Source of the DNA: Symbiodinium natans
Lineage: Eukaryota > Sar > Dinophyceae > Suessiales > Symbiodiniaceae
Reading direction: 5' to 3'
DNA: 64,000 nt
NCBI GenBank assembly: GCA_905221605.1
Contig: CAJNDS010002354.1
Location: 399,254 to 463,253, forward strand
The notes under the pieces: generated by a model
The model's input: only the letters and a program-made list of their open reading frames with translations
What the model was told of the DNA's origin: nothing
Databases searched by the model: none
Part shown: positions 28,491 through 41,100 of the stretch, in pieces
How the letters are laid out: the number at the start of each line of letters is the position of its first letter
Numbering within the stretch: position 1 is the first letter of the stretch
Program-made: the position numbers and the translations under genes

Positions 28491-31400
28491 GCTGCCCGGA
28501 TATGTTGTGTGGGGGGGGGGGGGGCTTTGGGTTCTTGGGCCACGGCATACACTTGAAAGGCATCTTCTCGGCTTTGACAAAGAAAGTTTGTGAGAAAGGC
28601 TTCGAAGCGCCCTTGCGGGTCCAGGCGCTGAAATCGCAGTGCCCTCCTTGTATTTGCACCCCAATGCGCCTTGAAGTACAAAGATGCACGTGCCTCCTCA
28701 GTTGCGATGCCGCCAGTGGGCCCGACGTACCTGGAACGCTCCCGGGCTGAACAAATGGGACGATCCCTTATATGGCCTCCAAGCTGCTACACTGCCATGC
28801 TTCCCCACTCATGGTTCTCGCTCCCTATCTCTCTCGCTCAGCCTCCCCTCCCTCCCCTCCCTCTCACTCTCCCTCTCTTCCCTGCCTCCTCTGTCGAGTT
28901 GGGGGGGAACGGGAGGGGAGGACACAGCAAACCCCGCCTGTCTGCCCGAGGCTACAGCAGCGTTGCCTTGGCAGGCCCCGGGCTCGGAGTTTTCCCCTTT
29001 CAGCCTTTCTCCCCCCTATACCTTGGACCCCATAATTGTATATAATTGTGCTCACATTCCCTTTACAGTTGGCTCTGTGTGCGTATGTGCAAATGTATGT
29101 AAATACATACATATATATATATATATATATTATAGACATATTCATGTCTTTATTTTGTGTCCATGAAGGTATACGTGTGTGCATATACATATATATATAT
29201 ATTTATTTATATACATATATACATACATACACACACATAGATCTGAAACTTATACTTTTCATTTCCCCAAGCTCCAAAGTTCTTACTCGCACGGCTAAGG
29301 GGGCCGCGACTTTGTGGAGACCTATACAAGGCAGCAGCCCATGGCAGAAAAAGATTCTGCGGTTGCAGATGCAGACGAATGATGTCAAGGAGTCCTGCCA
29401 AAGTGCATCGTCATCATCGTCAGTGTCATCCTCCTTGAGATGACGAGCCAAGATCCATCCCGCTGCGCAACTTGGCCAGATGCTCCACCGCCATCAACGA
29501 CGGGCAACGGACGACGGGAGAAGAACGGATGTTTCGCAGCCAAGAAGAAGGCGGTGCCGAGTCAGATCAGGCGAGCGGAAAGTTGCTGTAGCTGGTCACA
29601 GTGCCAGGCGACGCAAGCGTGCTGCAACATTCCATATGGGTGGGCCCATGGGCCCATGGGCCAGGCGTATGTTAACCTAAGAAGCCAAGTGTCAGCGACG
29701 CTCGAAACAGCTTGGACTGGGCTGGCACCGGCGTGAGCTTGACAAGTCCATGACAACCAAAGAGTCCATTTTGACGCCTCGGCCGCTCAGATCTTGGATT
29801 CCTGCATGGGTCTAGAAACACTGAAGAGCCGGATGGAAGCGACTGAATGCGACGTCACAGGCACGTGGCGCCAATCCTCCGGCATGCAGGAAAATGGCAC
29901 AACGAGACTTGCGCATAATGCTCGTAAGAGCTATTGGTATGGCTACATCGTATCCGCATGTCAACGTCGGGAAGGCACCCGCCGGGAGGAAGCCTCCCGC
30001 CTCGTGAACAGCTTCGGCCTTGATGCCCTGGCCACAGAGGCCTGGAACAACAGACGTTCTGCTTTGAATTATCCGACCTTGGAAGGCCCAACCCAGACAC
30101 TGCACCCTGGCCCGGGTCTGGGGTACCGTTCATGCCTTCTTCGTGCGAGTAGAAGACAAAGGCGTCGTGTAACAATATGCATGTGCAATCAGCAGTCTGC
30201 TTTAAGCAAGACTTGCATAGAGATGTTCATGGACCCTCCTTGTCCGTGCCTGTGTACAGAGCGGCGCTGGGCAAAGGACCTGGAGACTAAACGAGCATGA
30301 TCGTGAAGAGTCTGGGAGGCTACGGCTGAGTTTTGAGCGCCCTGATCGCCTTGCTTTAATCCTGTTGGGGGGGCCGGGGGGGGGGGGGGGACAAGCCTGG
30401 CACAACCATCCTCAACCCTATGGTCCCCACAAACCCCTAAGCCCTGAGCTCGATGGTCAAAGAGGTCCTCTCTACAGGGTGGGCCGAGATGTACAGGTAT
30501 ACAGTATACTGACATAGGAACGTACGCATGCATGCACCTTCGCATGCCCATAAGTACGACCAACCTAGATTCAGAACGCATTGTGAAGAATCAGAACGAC
30601 TTGTTGCACCTACTTTGCTGCTACATGCCTCGAAAAGAACAAGCTCCAGCGTTCAGGATGAATTGGAAGGGCATTGAAGGGCTTAGGGCGCATTGAGGGT
30701 TTGCGTTCCCATGACGCCGGAGGGTGAGTTCCTCGTCCCAGCAGTCAGGTGAAGAAGGCGAGGACTTCCCTTAGGGTTCCGTTGCGCGATAGCCTTTGAC
30801 GACAAACTGGCCCAAAATTGTGCTGCCTCTCCACTTTGAGATCTGCACTCGGGCCGCCCCGCTGACTACCTTCCACTTGACAAACGGTGTGGGCTTGCAT
30901 TTTGGCCCAAGCCACCCAAAAACAGCGCGGGGCCTGCAGGGGGGGGGCGCTTTGTCTAGTGGCTTGGCTGTGCTCGTTTGTTGCTTGTTTCGCAGACCAA
31001 ACGAGGCGATGGCGCCCTTCCACGCCTTGACGTTTTCCTGGCCCTGGCTCGCCCTCGTGCCTAGACAGCAAGGCTGTGTGGTACCGCATACGCGCTTGAA
31101 GGTATGGGTGCTTCCGGCTCCGAGTGGAGGGTTTACGGTGCAGCCGCGTGGCCTATTTTCCATCTCCCAAACCCCGCGTCATCCTCAAAGACTACTTCAC
31201 AGGTTGCAAGCAAGTGAGACGCTGAAGCTCTATCACTGGATATCGCCGGATGTCACCAGGAACAGACATGCAACAACCTGTTCTCGCGTGGACCGTGCTT
31301 GGACAGTTCCGGTGCAGATCGGAACGGCTGGACGACAAAAGCACTTGCCGTCCCCAGCCCAACCAAAACACTTACAAAACACTTGCTGCAAACTCGTCAT

Positions 31401-34140
31401 AACTCGTCTGTGCTGCTACATGAGCATTGCCAGAGACTCCAAACAATGTTTGCCTTCGCTACGGGTGGTCCATGAGACTCGGGGCTGTGCGCATGCAGGC
31501 TTCAAGACTGTTTCAGAAAGCAAAGCAAGCTTCTACTACTCACCACACCTGATGAGCCCTGCCAAACTTGGCCCTGTACACCGTAGAAGATGCTGAGGTG
31601 CTTCCCACAGAAGCGCTTCTGTGCCCCGAGATGTGTGGCGGCGTAAGTCGTGATGCTTGGCTGCCGTTAGGCTGTTCCTGTGGGGCATCTCGGCTATGGC
31701 AGGATCTAAGCAAACCGTATAGTTTTGTAGGGATTAGAGGGCTTCATACGGCTTAGAGGGTGTACAACGGCTGCCTACTAAGGCTTATAGTAAAGGGTTC
31801 CGGACCGTTGTTCAAGGAGGTATGTGACACATAATTGATAATATTGATAGAATGATGAAATCACAACAAAGTCATATGAGCGCATACAAGCATACGCAAC
31901 ATAGAGTATGCATGAGAACTATTGGAATGCATAATTACACTGAAACTCGCCGCGGAAGCAGAGGTCGGGTCTCAAGGTGTGATGGGTGCTGTGGTTGGAT
32001 CGGTCTCTAAGCTAAACCCTAAGGCTCCAAATAGCCCGAAGTAGGTACTACTTGCAGGCTTCAGACCCCAAAGTGGGTATTCTTGGAGCCCAAGGGAAAG
32101 GACGTCTGTTAACCGATGACTTTGCCACTGGGACGGTTCCCTAGGCCTGGATTCACCTTAGCATCGCCTCTGTTTCCAAAGGTCCCTTGTCAACCCCCAA
32201 GCCTTCTTTCACAAGTCCCACTGATGCAGATCCCCACAGCTGCCTAGAAAGGATGGCCAGCTCTACCCCTGCCGCTACTACTCCAACAATTGCGGCCGGG
32301 AATGGAGACCAGAAAGGCTTTTTCGTTTTGTTGCTTTTTTCGTTTTCCTGTTTAGCTTCATGTTCCGTGACCGTGTAGAACTCATGGCTGAGTGCAAGAG
32401 CCACCTTTCACGACGAACGCGGTAGCAAAACATGTTTCCCACGGCTGCTGCCCACTGTCAAAGTTGGTCGCTGGACTTTGGTTGATAGACTGTCGGGCTA
32501 TCTCGGACTGAAAGTGTAGCTTTCGCTTGACTCCTTTCATCTGGAGGCTCGTGGAGCCAAGAACTCGCCAGCATAGAATAATGCAATGGTACGCATCTTT
32601 ATATATGGTCTTATGAGAAGCCTCACTATAGTTAGCACCAGCAGGACCAACAGCCCTGGATGCAGCATGTAGGGTGCCGTAGCAGGCACCCGCTGGGGTT
32701 GCAAGCTCATCCCCAATTCATGGCCATCAGCCTTCATCCTTGGGAATCCTGTCAAGGCGAGATTCATCCCACGCCAAACCCCGCACGCAATGCGACGAGG
32801 GACTTGAATGTCGCTGTGATGCTACCGCACCTCGGCAAGCTTTGGGGACTTCACTTAGGGACCTTTTTGTGTTAAAGCTCAGTTTTTCATTAATACATGT
32901 GGACCAAAAGGAGGTGCCTGTCATAGACCGATCCAGCACACCAAGACTTGCAGGCTTGACGCTCGCCTCTTGTTAGGCACACAGTCCTGTATAGACCGGC
33001 GCAGGTTAACAACATACAAGGAAGGTCGGCCTGAACAACCCAGATGTACTGTGGCTGGTTTTCTTGGAAGCTCGCCCTGCTGAGAATCTCACGCCTCGCA
33101 GCCTCGGTTGCAACTTGCGTTCCGAGGCCAAGTACTCAGGCCTAGCTCCTGCTTTCCAAACCTTGCACACCCAGTTCAAAGTAAAGGTGTCACCCCACTC
33201 TGCACCTTTTCCGCGGAGGTCACTCTAGCGCCCTCTCGTAACTCTGATGCTTGCAGCAGTCACAGCTCACAGTGGCGGAGTTGTTTTCTCATGGAAAGAG
33301 GCGCGGCATGAGCAAGACTGCAGCCCGGCCCTTAGCATGTCGGACCACACCACTAGCTGCGAGTAGCACTGAATTTAGAAATTTCGCTCCCGTGGTTCCA
33401 ACCTTTTTGTAGGCGGAACTCTTCTTGCCGAGCACTTGCCCTTGGGGGCGCGGTGCGGGGAGCGAGACTACAAGCATCGCTGCTTGCGTAATTTGTACCT
33501 AGACAGGCAACTTCACGAAGAACCTGCCTGGTCGTGACTGTGGATACCTTGAGTTGCACTCAAATGGATGCTGGGGTTGCCGGTTTAATTACCCGCCTTG
33601 CGATGGCCAAGCCAGCCTACAAGAAGGGTGATCTGGTTCAAGAAGCCCTGAGCGGTACCGATGGTGACCTTGCTGTTCCCCTCTGCTGAAAACTAGCACC
33701 AGGGAGGTGGAGCACGGCTTGCAAAGCTGAGTTCGAAAACTTTGTGCGCAGATGTGCGCAGAAGGGTTGAAACCCGTGGAAGCCGGAGGCAAACCAGGAA
33801 GAACTTTCCGATCGCTCAGACGCGTCTGCAGGTCTGAGTCCCCAACACATGTAGGCAATCTTGCCGGCCTCGCAGGCTCTTGGTAACTGTGAACATTGGG
33901 CCCTTTTTCTATTCTGTTTCATTTTTCTGTTCCGTTTCCCGGGGCAAAATGCCTGTAGAGTCTTGGTGCAGTAGAGGATGCTTTCAAGTGCTTTAGCAGA
34001 TCTTTGGAGACTAGACCCAGAAGGGGTGTGCGCGAGCTTCCCAGATCCACCTGCCCCAAGCACAACCCTAAACCGTTTAAGCCTAAACTCGAGACATAAA
34101 CACTACACCCAGTGAGATGAATTGAGGTATTCGGGTGCAG
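28491..34140. other. Region between the two large genes; no supported exon
   Basis: Contains G14 at 28511, TA microsatellites at 29101-29231, a tandem palindrome tgggcccatgggccca near 29641, G15 at 30376 and mixed sequence. Open frames at 29794-30300 and 30796-31596 have no recognisable motif and no clear boundaries. The receptor's first exon and the giant gene's end should lie here. Confidence 0.45.
29101..29231. repeat. TA-rich microsatellite cluster
   Basis: Several (at)n and (ta)n runs with catac spacers. Confidence 0.9.
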
Positions 34141-34199
34141 TCGGAAACGTTGGCACCCTCGCCGAGCCCATGCTGAGCGCTGCCACCCAGGAGATCGAG
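34141..34199 (+). CDS. Probable receptor exon (GNVGTLAEPMLSAATQEIED)
   Basis: A gggtgcag acceptor precedes GNVGTLAEPMLSAATQEIED. Position and small-residue pattern fit the early part of an ANF-type ligand domain, where the ligand-contact loops lie. The donor may be cag|gag at 34190 instead. Confidence 0.4.
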
Positions 34200-37100
34200 G
34201 ACCCATGTCCCTTAAGGGTTTGGGTTAGATCGCATGACGACATCCGGGAAAAACGAAGGTGTTATCATCGCGTCAACCACTTGAAAACAAAAGGCGGCAA
34301 GTGGAACGCTGGACCGTGCAGCGGATTTGAGCACTGAAGAAGCAGAGACATGAGTGACCTGCTAAGTGTTAACCCTCGAAGGTGAGCAGTTGTGTATGTG
34401 CGTCGGAAACGAGAAGGACCATGAAATGCAGCAGGGACGCTGCGGTCCTTCTTCCCCGTAGCATCGAAGCTACCTCGTCATCGGATTTTAACTATACTGT
34501 TCCGAGAAGCATCTGTCCGGCTGCGTCTCTCTCTCTCTCTCTCTCTGTGCGTGCGTGCGTGCCTGCCTGCGTGCGTGCGTGCGTGCGTGCATGTGTACGT
34601 GTTGTGCTTGAGAGATGTTCAAGTCATGGTCCAGTCCTCGATTGGTCAAGAGCCCCGCAGGACAGCGGCCTGTTACCAGGGTATCGACTGAAGCTCCACA
34701 TGGTGGATGAGCTATGCTCTGGGCAGATGCTTGGCAGAATTTCAGACACAGCTATGAACTCTGAAGCTGGAAATCGCATCGGCTCGGAACGTTCCGATTC
34801 GGTCAAAGGATGCCACCTGGCTTGCATCTAGTGCCGGGGTGTGGGTTGTGATGCCGCTGGTGTGTTAGGTAAGGCCGGGTCCTTAAACCCAAGACCCTAA
34901 ACCCTAAGCCCTGAAGCGAAGCAGGGGGTTCATCAAAGGGCATGGCCAGCCAATGCCCTATAGTGCTGACAACCCCCCCTCTTTCCAAACCTGAACACAC
35001 TTCTCAGAGAAGACGTCACTTGGGATCGCGTTTGCTTGCCTTTTGTTTGTTTTTGCTGAGGTGGTGGGGTTCTGTCGCACGCTTGACCCTACGAACCGTG
35101 GCTTCGTTGTAGGTACCCAGAACAGAACAGGAACCACGATCAAGGGTCCAGGCGGGGTGCTAACAAGGCTTATGGCGCGCCCTTTTTTGCTTCTTTCTCG
35201 GGCAGCATGATCAGCATAAGGGCACTATTGAACGTGAGAGTTCGTCTTGATGCTAGGCAGTGCACCCTAAGCCCTAAACCCTAAAAGGCCCCAAAACCCT
35301 GAACCCTCCGTACCCAGGATTGCGGTTCGTCGGGCCATCGAGTCCATGAGCACCGGCCCACAAAAACACATCGTGCCACCCCCGGATTCAGGGCTCACGG
35401 GATTCAGGGTTTGGGGGTATAGGAGGTCCCTTTGGGGGGGGGGGGGGGGTATTGCATAATTGCATATCAACATTTTCTATATACATGGGTCATGCACCTT
35501 TTGCATTTGTGCGTTTGTAGGAGTTCCGGCTTCGGGTTCTTAGGGTTGGCTTCAGAACAGATGAGGAACATGTCTTGAACTCAAGGGCCTGACCATGTTC
35601 CTGAAGCTGCACGGCGTGAGTCGGTTTGGCGAGCATCGATGGTTGTGACAAGAGGGACGACCTTCGGGATGTATGTTCTCCTCACCCCTAGCCTCAGTGG
35701 CCTCCGCAGCTATAAAAGACGGCTCCAACCCACTCAAGACTTCAAGAGCTCCAAATCCTGAAAACGCCTCGGAGTCTCAACTCCCCCCACGCCCTTCAGA
35801 CTCTGGTGGCTCACAGGTGCTTGGGTGCTCCTGCGCCGCATCGAGTGAGCCGGTAAACCACGCCCTTTACTACTACAAAGTCATGCAGGTCGGAGTCGCA
35901 GCTGAAGGGTAACCTCATGATGGGTTGTTTCGTTCGGGCCTTTCAGGCTGAGACATCATGCTGGTAGAATCTCTACTGAGCCTGCTGCTTCCAGTTTCTT
36001 TGGCCCCTCCGCCAAACTCTCAAAGCCCGCACAGAGTGATAGCTCGATGCGGAAGGTGTCTCCATTCTCCATCACCGTGGAGCTCAGCGACCGTGCTCTG
36101 GCGCGATCTCTGATTCACATAAAGACCCTGAGGCAAGAGAGTCAATGAATCTCCGTCGTCAAAGATGTTGCTTTGCTAGTAGCGATGCATTCAAGACCCG
36201 CAGCAGCCCATTCAGCGCCCTCCCTCTGCTTATTCGGACTGAATCCTTGTTCTATGATTCAAGAACTCCTGACGTAAAGAGCCCCAAGCCATCTGCATAT
36301 AGGTACCTAGCAGGTACCTAGCTTCTCTGCCGACGAAGCAGAACAGCACGGAACAGCCTGTATTCGTCCCCAAAGAAAGGAGTCCCCAGTACAGAGCCCT
36401 GTTGGTCACCAACGCCCCTACTTAGCGTGAATGGTCTTATGGGTGAAGGTTCCAGGGAGCCAGCTATTCATGCCTGCACCAGACGAGTTGCACAGTCTTC
36501 GGCCTCATTTCTTAAGCAGGTGACAAGTTCCCCTTCTTCGCCCGCATGGCGCCCTCCTACCGCATCACCGTCATGGCAACCGTGGAGGTGTTGAAGAAGT
36601 TCAACTTCCAAAGCGACTGGGGCTCAAAAGGGGAGACCCCATGACATGAGGACCCTCAGCTCGGAGCTTCGCGTGCAAGAAGCTATGTTCCGATTGTTTG
36701 ACTCCCCTGTTTCTAGAAGGTTCGCGAATGCGATTGTGCATCTCTCTGCGTGTGTGTGTGTGTGTGTGTTGTGTCTGTCTGTCTGCCTGCCTGTCTGTCT
36801 GTCTGGCATGAGGTGTGAAGCGTTTGCGTTTGTCACGACGGACAACTGCGGAATGTGGGCTTCGTAGCTACATGACACACCTCTGCTGTTCTGTGTTCCT
36901 GGCTTGTTGTCATTTGTAGCGGGAGCTGCTGCCCTGTTCTTATGGCTTCATGCTACGACACTCAAAAGTTGAAGCCGCTCAAGCCCCTGTTTCCTTTTGT
37001 TCAGCCTCAAGTGGGTGCCTCCTCAAGGAGTTGGTTTCGTGCGTGGCACAGCCGGTCTCTTCGTGCCTTGGCCCCTTCAGAGCCTCCCTGCACAACACAA

Positions 37101-38164
37101 ATCTATGAAGATGCCTAAAGGGTTCGCAGCATTTGCAGGGGGTCTCACGAAGGGCTGATGTGGGTTTTTGGCGTGTGTTCAGGGGCCCTTGGACTCCCAA
37201 AATCAAGTCACAGACAGTGGTCTCTTCTTTTGCTTTCTTGCTTTGGAGATGCCTCGTGCGACATCCCACTCTTAGGGGGGCAGACAGAGTGGGGGACGTC
37301 CCATCAGATCTCAGGTTGGACTCTCGGGGCTTTTCCTGGAGGCCGTGTGGCTCCGCTGCACAAGAGCTGCTGTTGCGTCAACCCATGTCAAAGGACAGAT
37401 GAGCCTACCGGCCCACTCTGCATCTAAAGCCGAAGAACCCGTACATGATAGTACTGCGACAAATTGGGGCAGCGGGCCTTTGCACGACACTATGCGACCA
37501 GACCACATGGAAACCCCGTGGCAGCTACATACGAGGTTCTGTTCTGTTTTTCGGTTTTTCTTCCTCGGTGTGCCGTTGGGGGGGTGGAGGGGAAGCGGCT
37601 GTTAGACGCTTTGTGCGGAGGTGGAACAGGCGCGGTCACACATCCCGCATCTTCACGTGGATGGAAACAAACTCGGCACCACAACCCCCCACCCCAAATC
37701 ACAGCAACTTTTGGCTTGGGCTTGTTCTGAATCGGTTGAGTTTTTGTGGCCCAAGGGCCATGCCGCAACCATACAGGGCGTTTAGATTTCGTAGTGCTCT
37801 TTCCGCAAGAGTCTAGCATCGCCACTACCTTGAAACGAGCCCCTGAGAGAATTGGTGAGTGACCTCGTGGATCCCCACCTCCCAAAAGCCCGTTGTACGA
37901 AACAAGTTTTTGTTCCTAGCCCAAGTCGAACACGCACCCTTTGATTTTGAGTGTTCTGACAAACTTGAAGAAGCCTCAAGAAGAGCCCTTCCCTCCCAAC
38001 CCTCTAAACCCTAGAATTTAAACTTCCCCAGGAGTAGAGCAGAGCCTGCAAAGATTCCAAGCTCCAAGCCTCCACAGACTTCAAAGGCAACGGGACCTGG
38101 ATGCGGGCACTTACAACTGGACGGTGCTCTTCGAAGCGGTTGTACAGGAGAGTGGTTTTTTTTT

Positions 38165-38195
<31 letters not shown>

Positions 38196-41100
38196 GAGGT
38201 GGCTTCATTATTGGTGGATTTGGGGGTTTAATGTGCCTAGTCAAGATATTGTTCTTTTTTGGGGTTCGTGGGGGCCAGTTGGGGCTTCTACAGGCTGTGG
38301 GGAGTTGCTCGGAGCCACAGTGAGCCCGCCAGGATGTGGATTCTGCCGCAGCTGCCCCTGGGACGTGCGAAGTTGATCCTTTCAGAACATCCCCCCACAA
38401 TTTAAGTCTTGACTTCGAGCTCTCGACCTTCTCTCTCGTGCCTTTGAACTCCACAAGTGCACCCTAACAGGGCACTGGGCTCACTGTGTCCTGCCTTGCT
38501 CGAGATGCGGTGTTCATGTTGTGCTCATACTTGTGTGGGCTTTGAATGCAAGACCATGCGTGTCCACTCCCCCGCATCCAACTCCTGCATGCGCCACAGA
38601 CAAATTTAACCCTTGGTCATGTTGTTTCGGCTACATTTGCAATTCTGCTGTCGCGACCAGACTGAGTGCCTTGTGCAGGGCGCATACCGCCTTGTCAAGA
38701 AAACCGACCTGCCAAACGGCGCTGAACGGCTTTTAAGATTCGTCCCAAAACGGACATCGACACATCTCAGCTGAGGCAGTGGAATTGAAGCGCAAGCGGG
38801 ATGCCCGCATGAGTGTGATTGCTTCCTACCAGGCCCGGGAAGACGTCATTTGAAGAAGGAACCTCTTTTTGCACCTTTATGCAAATACACGGTCCGACCC
38901 ACTTCGAATAAGAAGAAGGAGGGAGGGCGCGGGACTCCTGGGCCCTACGCCCTTTGAAAGCTCTACCACAGCTCAAGTTTAGGTGTATGAAGTACCGAAT
39001 TCCCGAAGTCCCCCTCCTCCCATGAAGTATGGAATCAAAGCCCACCCTTCAACCCTCAAATCTCTCCAGACTGTCCGGACTGCCAGGGCGAGGGAGCCAT
39101 GGTTTTCTGCCAGGCATACAGGCATGGCATGAGCCCTGGCTTGATATTTGAGGACGAGAATACGAGAACTCGGGCAACAAAAGGGTTTGGGATCAAGGTG
39201 TATGGGTGCAAAGGGTGCATCCGGCTATCTGTGACAGCTTCTATAGTGACCTTGTTCCCATTTCATGTTCTTGTGGGGCCCATTGTGGCGTTCAAGAGGA
39301 TTCCATGTAGGGTTTTTCTCGGCAACATGAACTGCTTGACTTGGCTACCCCACAACCTGACAAAAGCAACGTGAATCCATATTTGGGGCTGGGGCACATC
39401 CGGAAGTTACGCGCGTTCATGTATGATGCAGGCAGTAAGATGGTGCACTCACCTAAAGACCGTCTTGGGCGGGACGCTTAGGAGGTTTTAGGAGGGAGGG
39501 CCATGGAAGAGGCATACGTGCATTGTCCACTTTTTTCGGAGTTCAGGTTTGTCCCTACTTGTGTTGAGGGTTTGGGGTTGAGGGCTTCTGCGTTGCTAAT
39601 AGGTACGTTTTACTGCAATGAACTGGGTCTGGGGGAGTTTTGGTGTTGCCTGTAGTCGAGAGCGGCGCTGCCGCGGCTCTTGCAGATCACGGGCTTATGT
39701 CAAAAGCCCATTCGAACACTTCTGAGACCGACGCGATTTCCTGGGAATCACCGTACGGCGCAAGTAGCATCATGATGGATGATGAGTTAGAACTGCCAGA
39801 TCGTCATTGGAAGCGTCGCGAAACTTTCCCGAGGCTTGCGCCAGACTACAACTGGATGCTCTTGAATGGCTGGTGGAGCCTTGCATGTTCTTGTTCTGAT
39901 CCTGCTACAGTGGGTCAAACTGCATAGTGCGACTTTCCTGAGCACATTCTAGTGAATTGAGCATTCAGACAGTTTCAGGGGAACAGTATGTACATGAAAT
40001 AGATTAAACCTTTCTGTGTTCTGAAAGCCGACTCAGCTCGAAGACTTCGAGCAGTCCGTTGAAGCGTAGAAGTGTCTCAGAGCACGTCTCAGTTGCACCA
40101 CGATGCTCCATACTTCCCGAGAGTCCGGGCAATGTGATGCAAGCTGGCCATTCAATTGATGTGAATATGAGAGTCACGCATGGGAACAAAACGCAACTAA
40201 CATGACAAAGGAGGTCCTGCTCGGCAGTCCGGCACGCCTTCGTTCCCTGAGAAAACCAACAGGCACTGTAGCCAACTTGTCGCGATTGTGAGAATCATCT
40301 TGAGCAGGAGGGCGAACAGTTCAGACGACACACAGGCTCACGATGTGGGTGTCATTCATTCCATCAGTTGCTGTAGAAGACCATGTCAGGAATTGTTGGG
40401 AAGCTGTACACAAAGCCGAAACCCAGTCACGAGCTGAGGAGCCAGAACTTCATGAATGCCGCAGCCGGCACCGCGACATGTCCCATGGCTGCAGAACTGA
40501 TGGCAGAGTGGCTATGAATATGCTCTTCCCCTGACTGTGATGTCCCTGCAAAGTCCAAATCTCTGTGTGTCAAATGACAGTCTAGAATCCAGACCCCTCG
40601 TAAGTGGGGGTGGGGGGGGAGGCCTCTCGGCCATCGCTTGCAGGCACTCCTTTCAGCTTGCTGATGTCAATATTGTTAGGACTTCTGCCATTCTCTGTCA
40701 TTTGTTGTGATTGTTGGCTGGAGCTCCCGGAGTGGCGAAGAAGGAGTGTATTGACCCTGCTCACAGCTTCTACGACAGTCACTCTTGCGCCGCACATCCC
40801 GTTACGGATGCCTTGAACATCTGTGTGTTGACACCCCAACACACTGATACCCTGCAAACATACCTTGGTAAATGCAAGTTGGAGCCCTGTTTGTGCTTTC
40901 CGGTGCCTTGAAGGTCCTTGTTCCGCAGAGGAGGTCCTGCACGCCGCCTGGGGGATGATGGCATACACCTATGGTCCCATGCAGAGCCTTGCTTTAGGGC
41001 AGCTGAGGGCTTTGGGTTTCCGACTGCAGCTTGGAAGTACCGGGGGCTACATGAAAAGTTCTTAGGGCCCTCTGTTTAGGTCTATCTATATATCTATATA

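Larger units (their letters stand above)
36622..39069. other. Intron-like stretch of the receptor gene
   Basis: 2.4 kb without a defensible exon; includes the T19G22 tract at 38156. Confidence 0.4.

Noticed and set aside
29794-30300. 168-codon + frame
   Set aside because: No motif, weak composition and no acceptor or donor in phase.
30898-30912. gcattttggcccaag as a spliced-leader relic
   Set aside because: Two mismatches over 15 bases; a match this good is not rare by chance in 128 kb of both strands.
30796-31596. 266-codon + frame with a possible signal-like MAPFHALTFSWPWLALV
   Set aside because: Low-complexity G tract inside, several frames open on both strands, no family match. The signal-like start is only suggestive.
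39640-39927. 95-codon + frame
   Set aside because: Low GC for an exon here and no motif; kept as intron.
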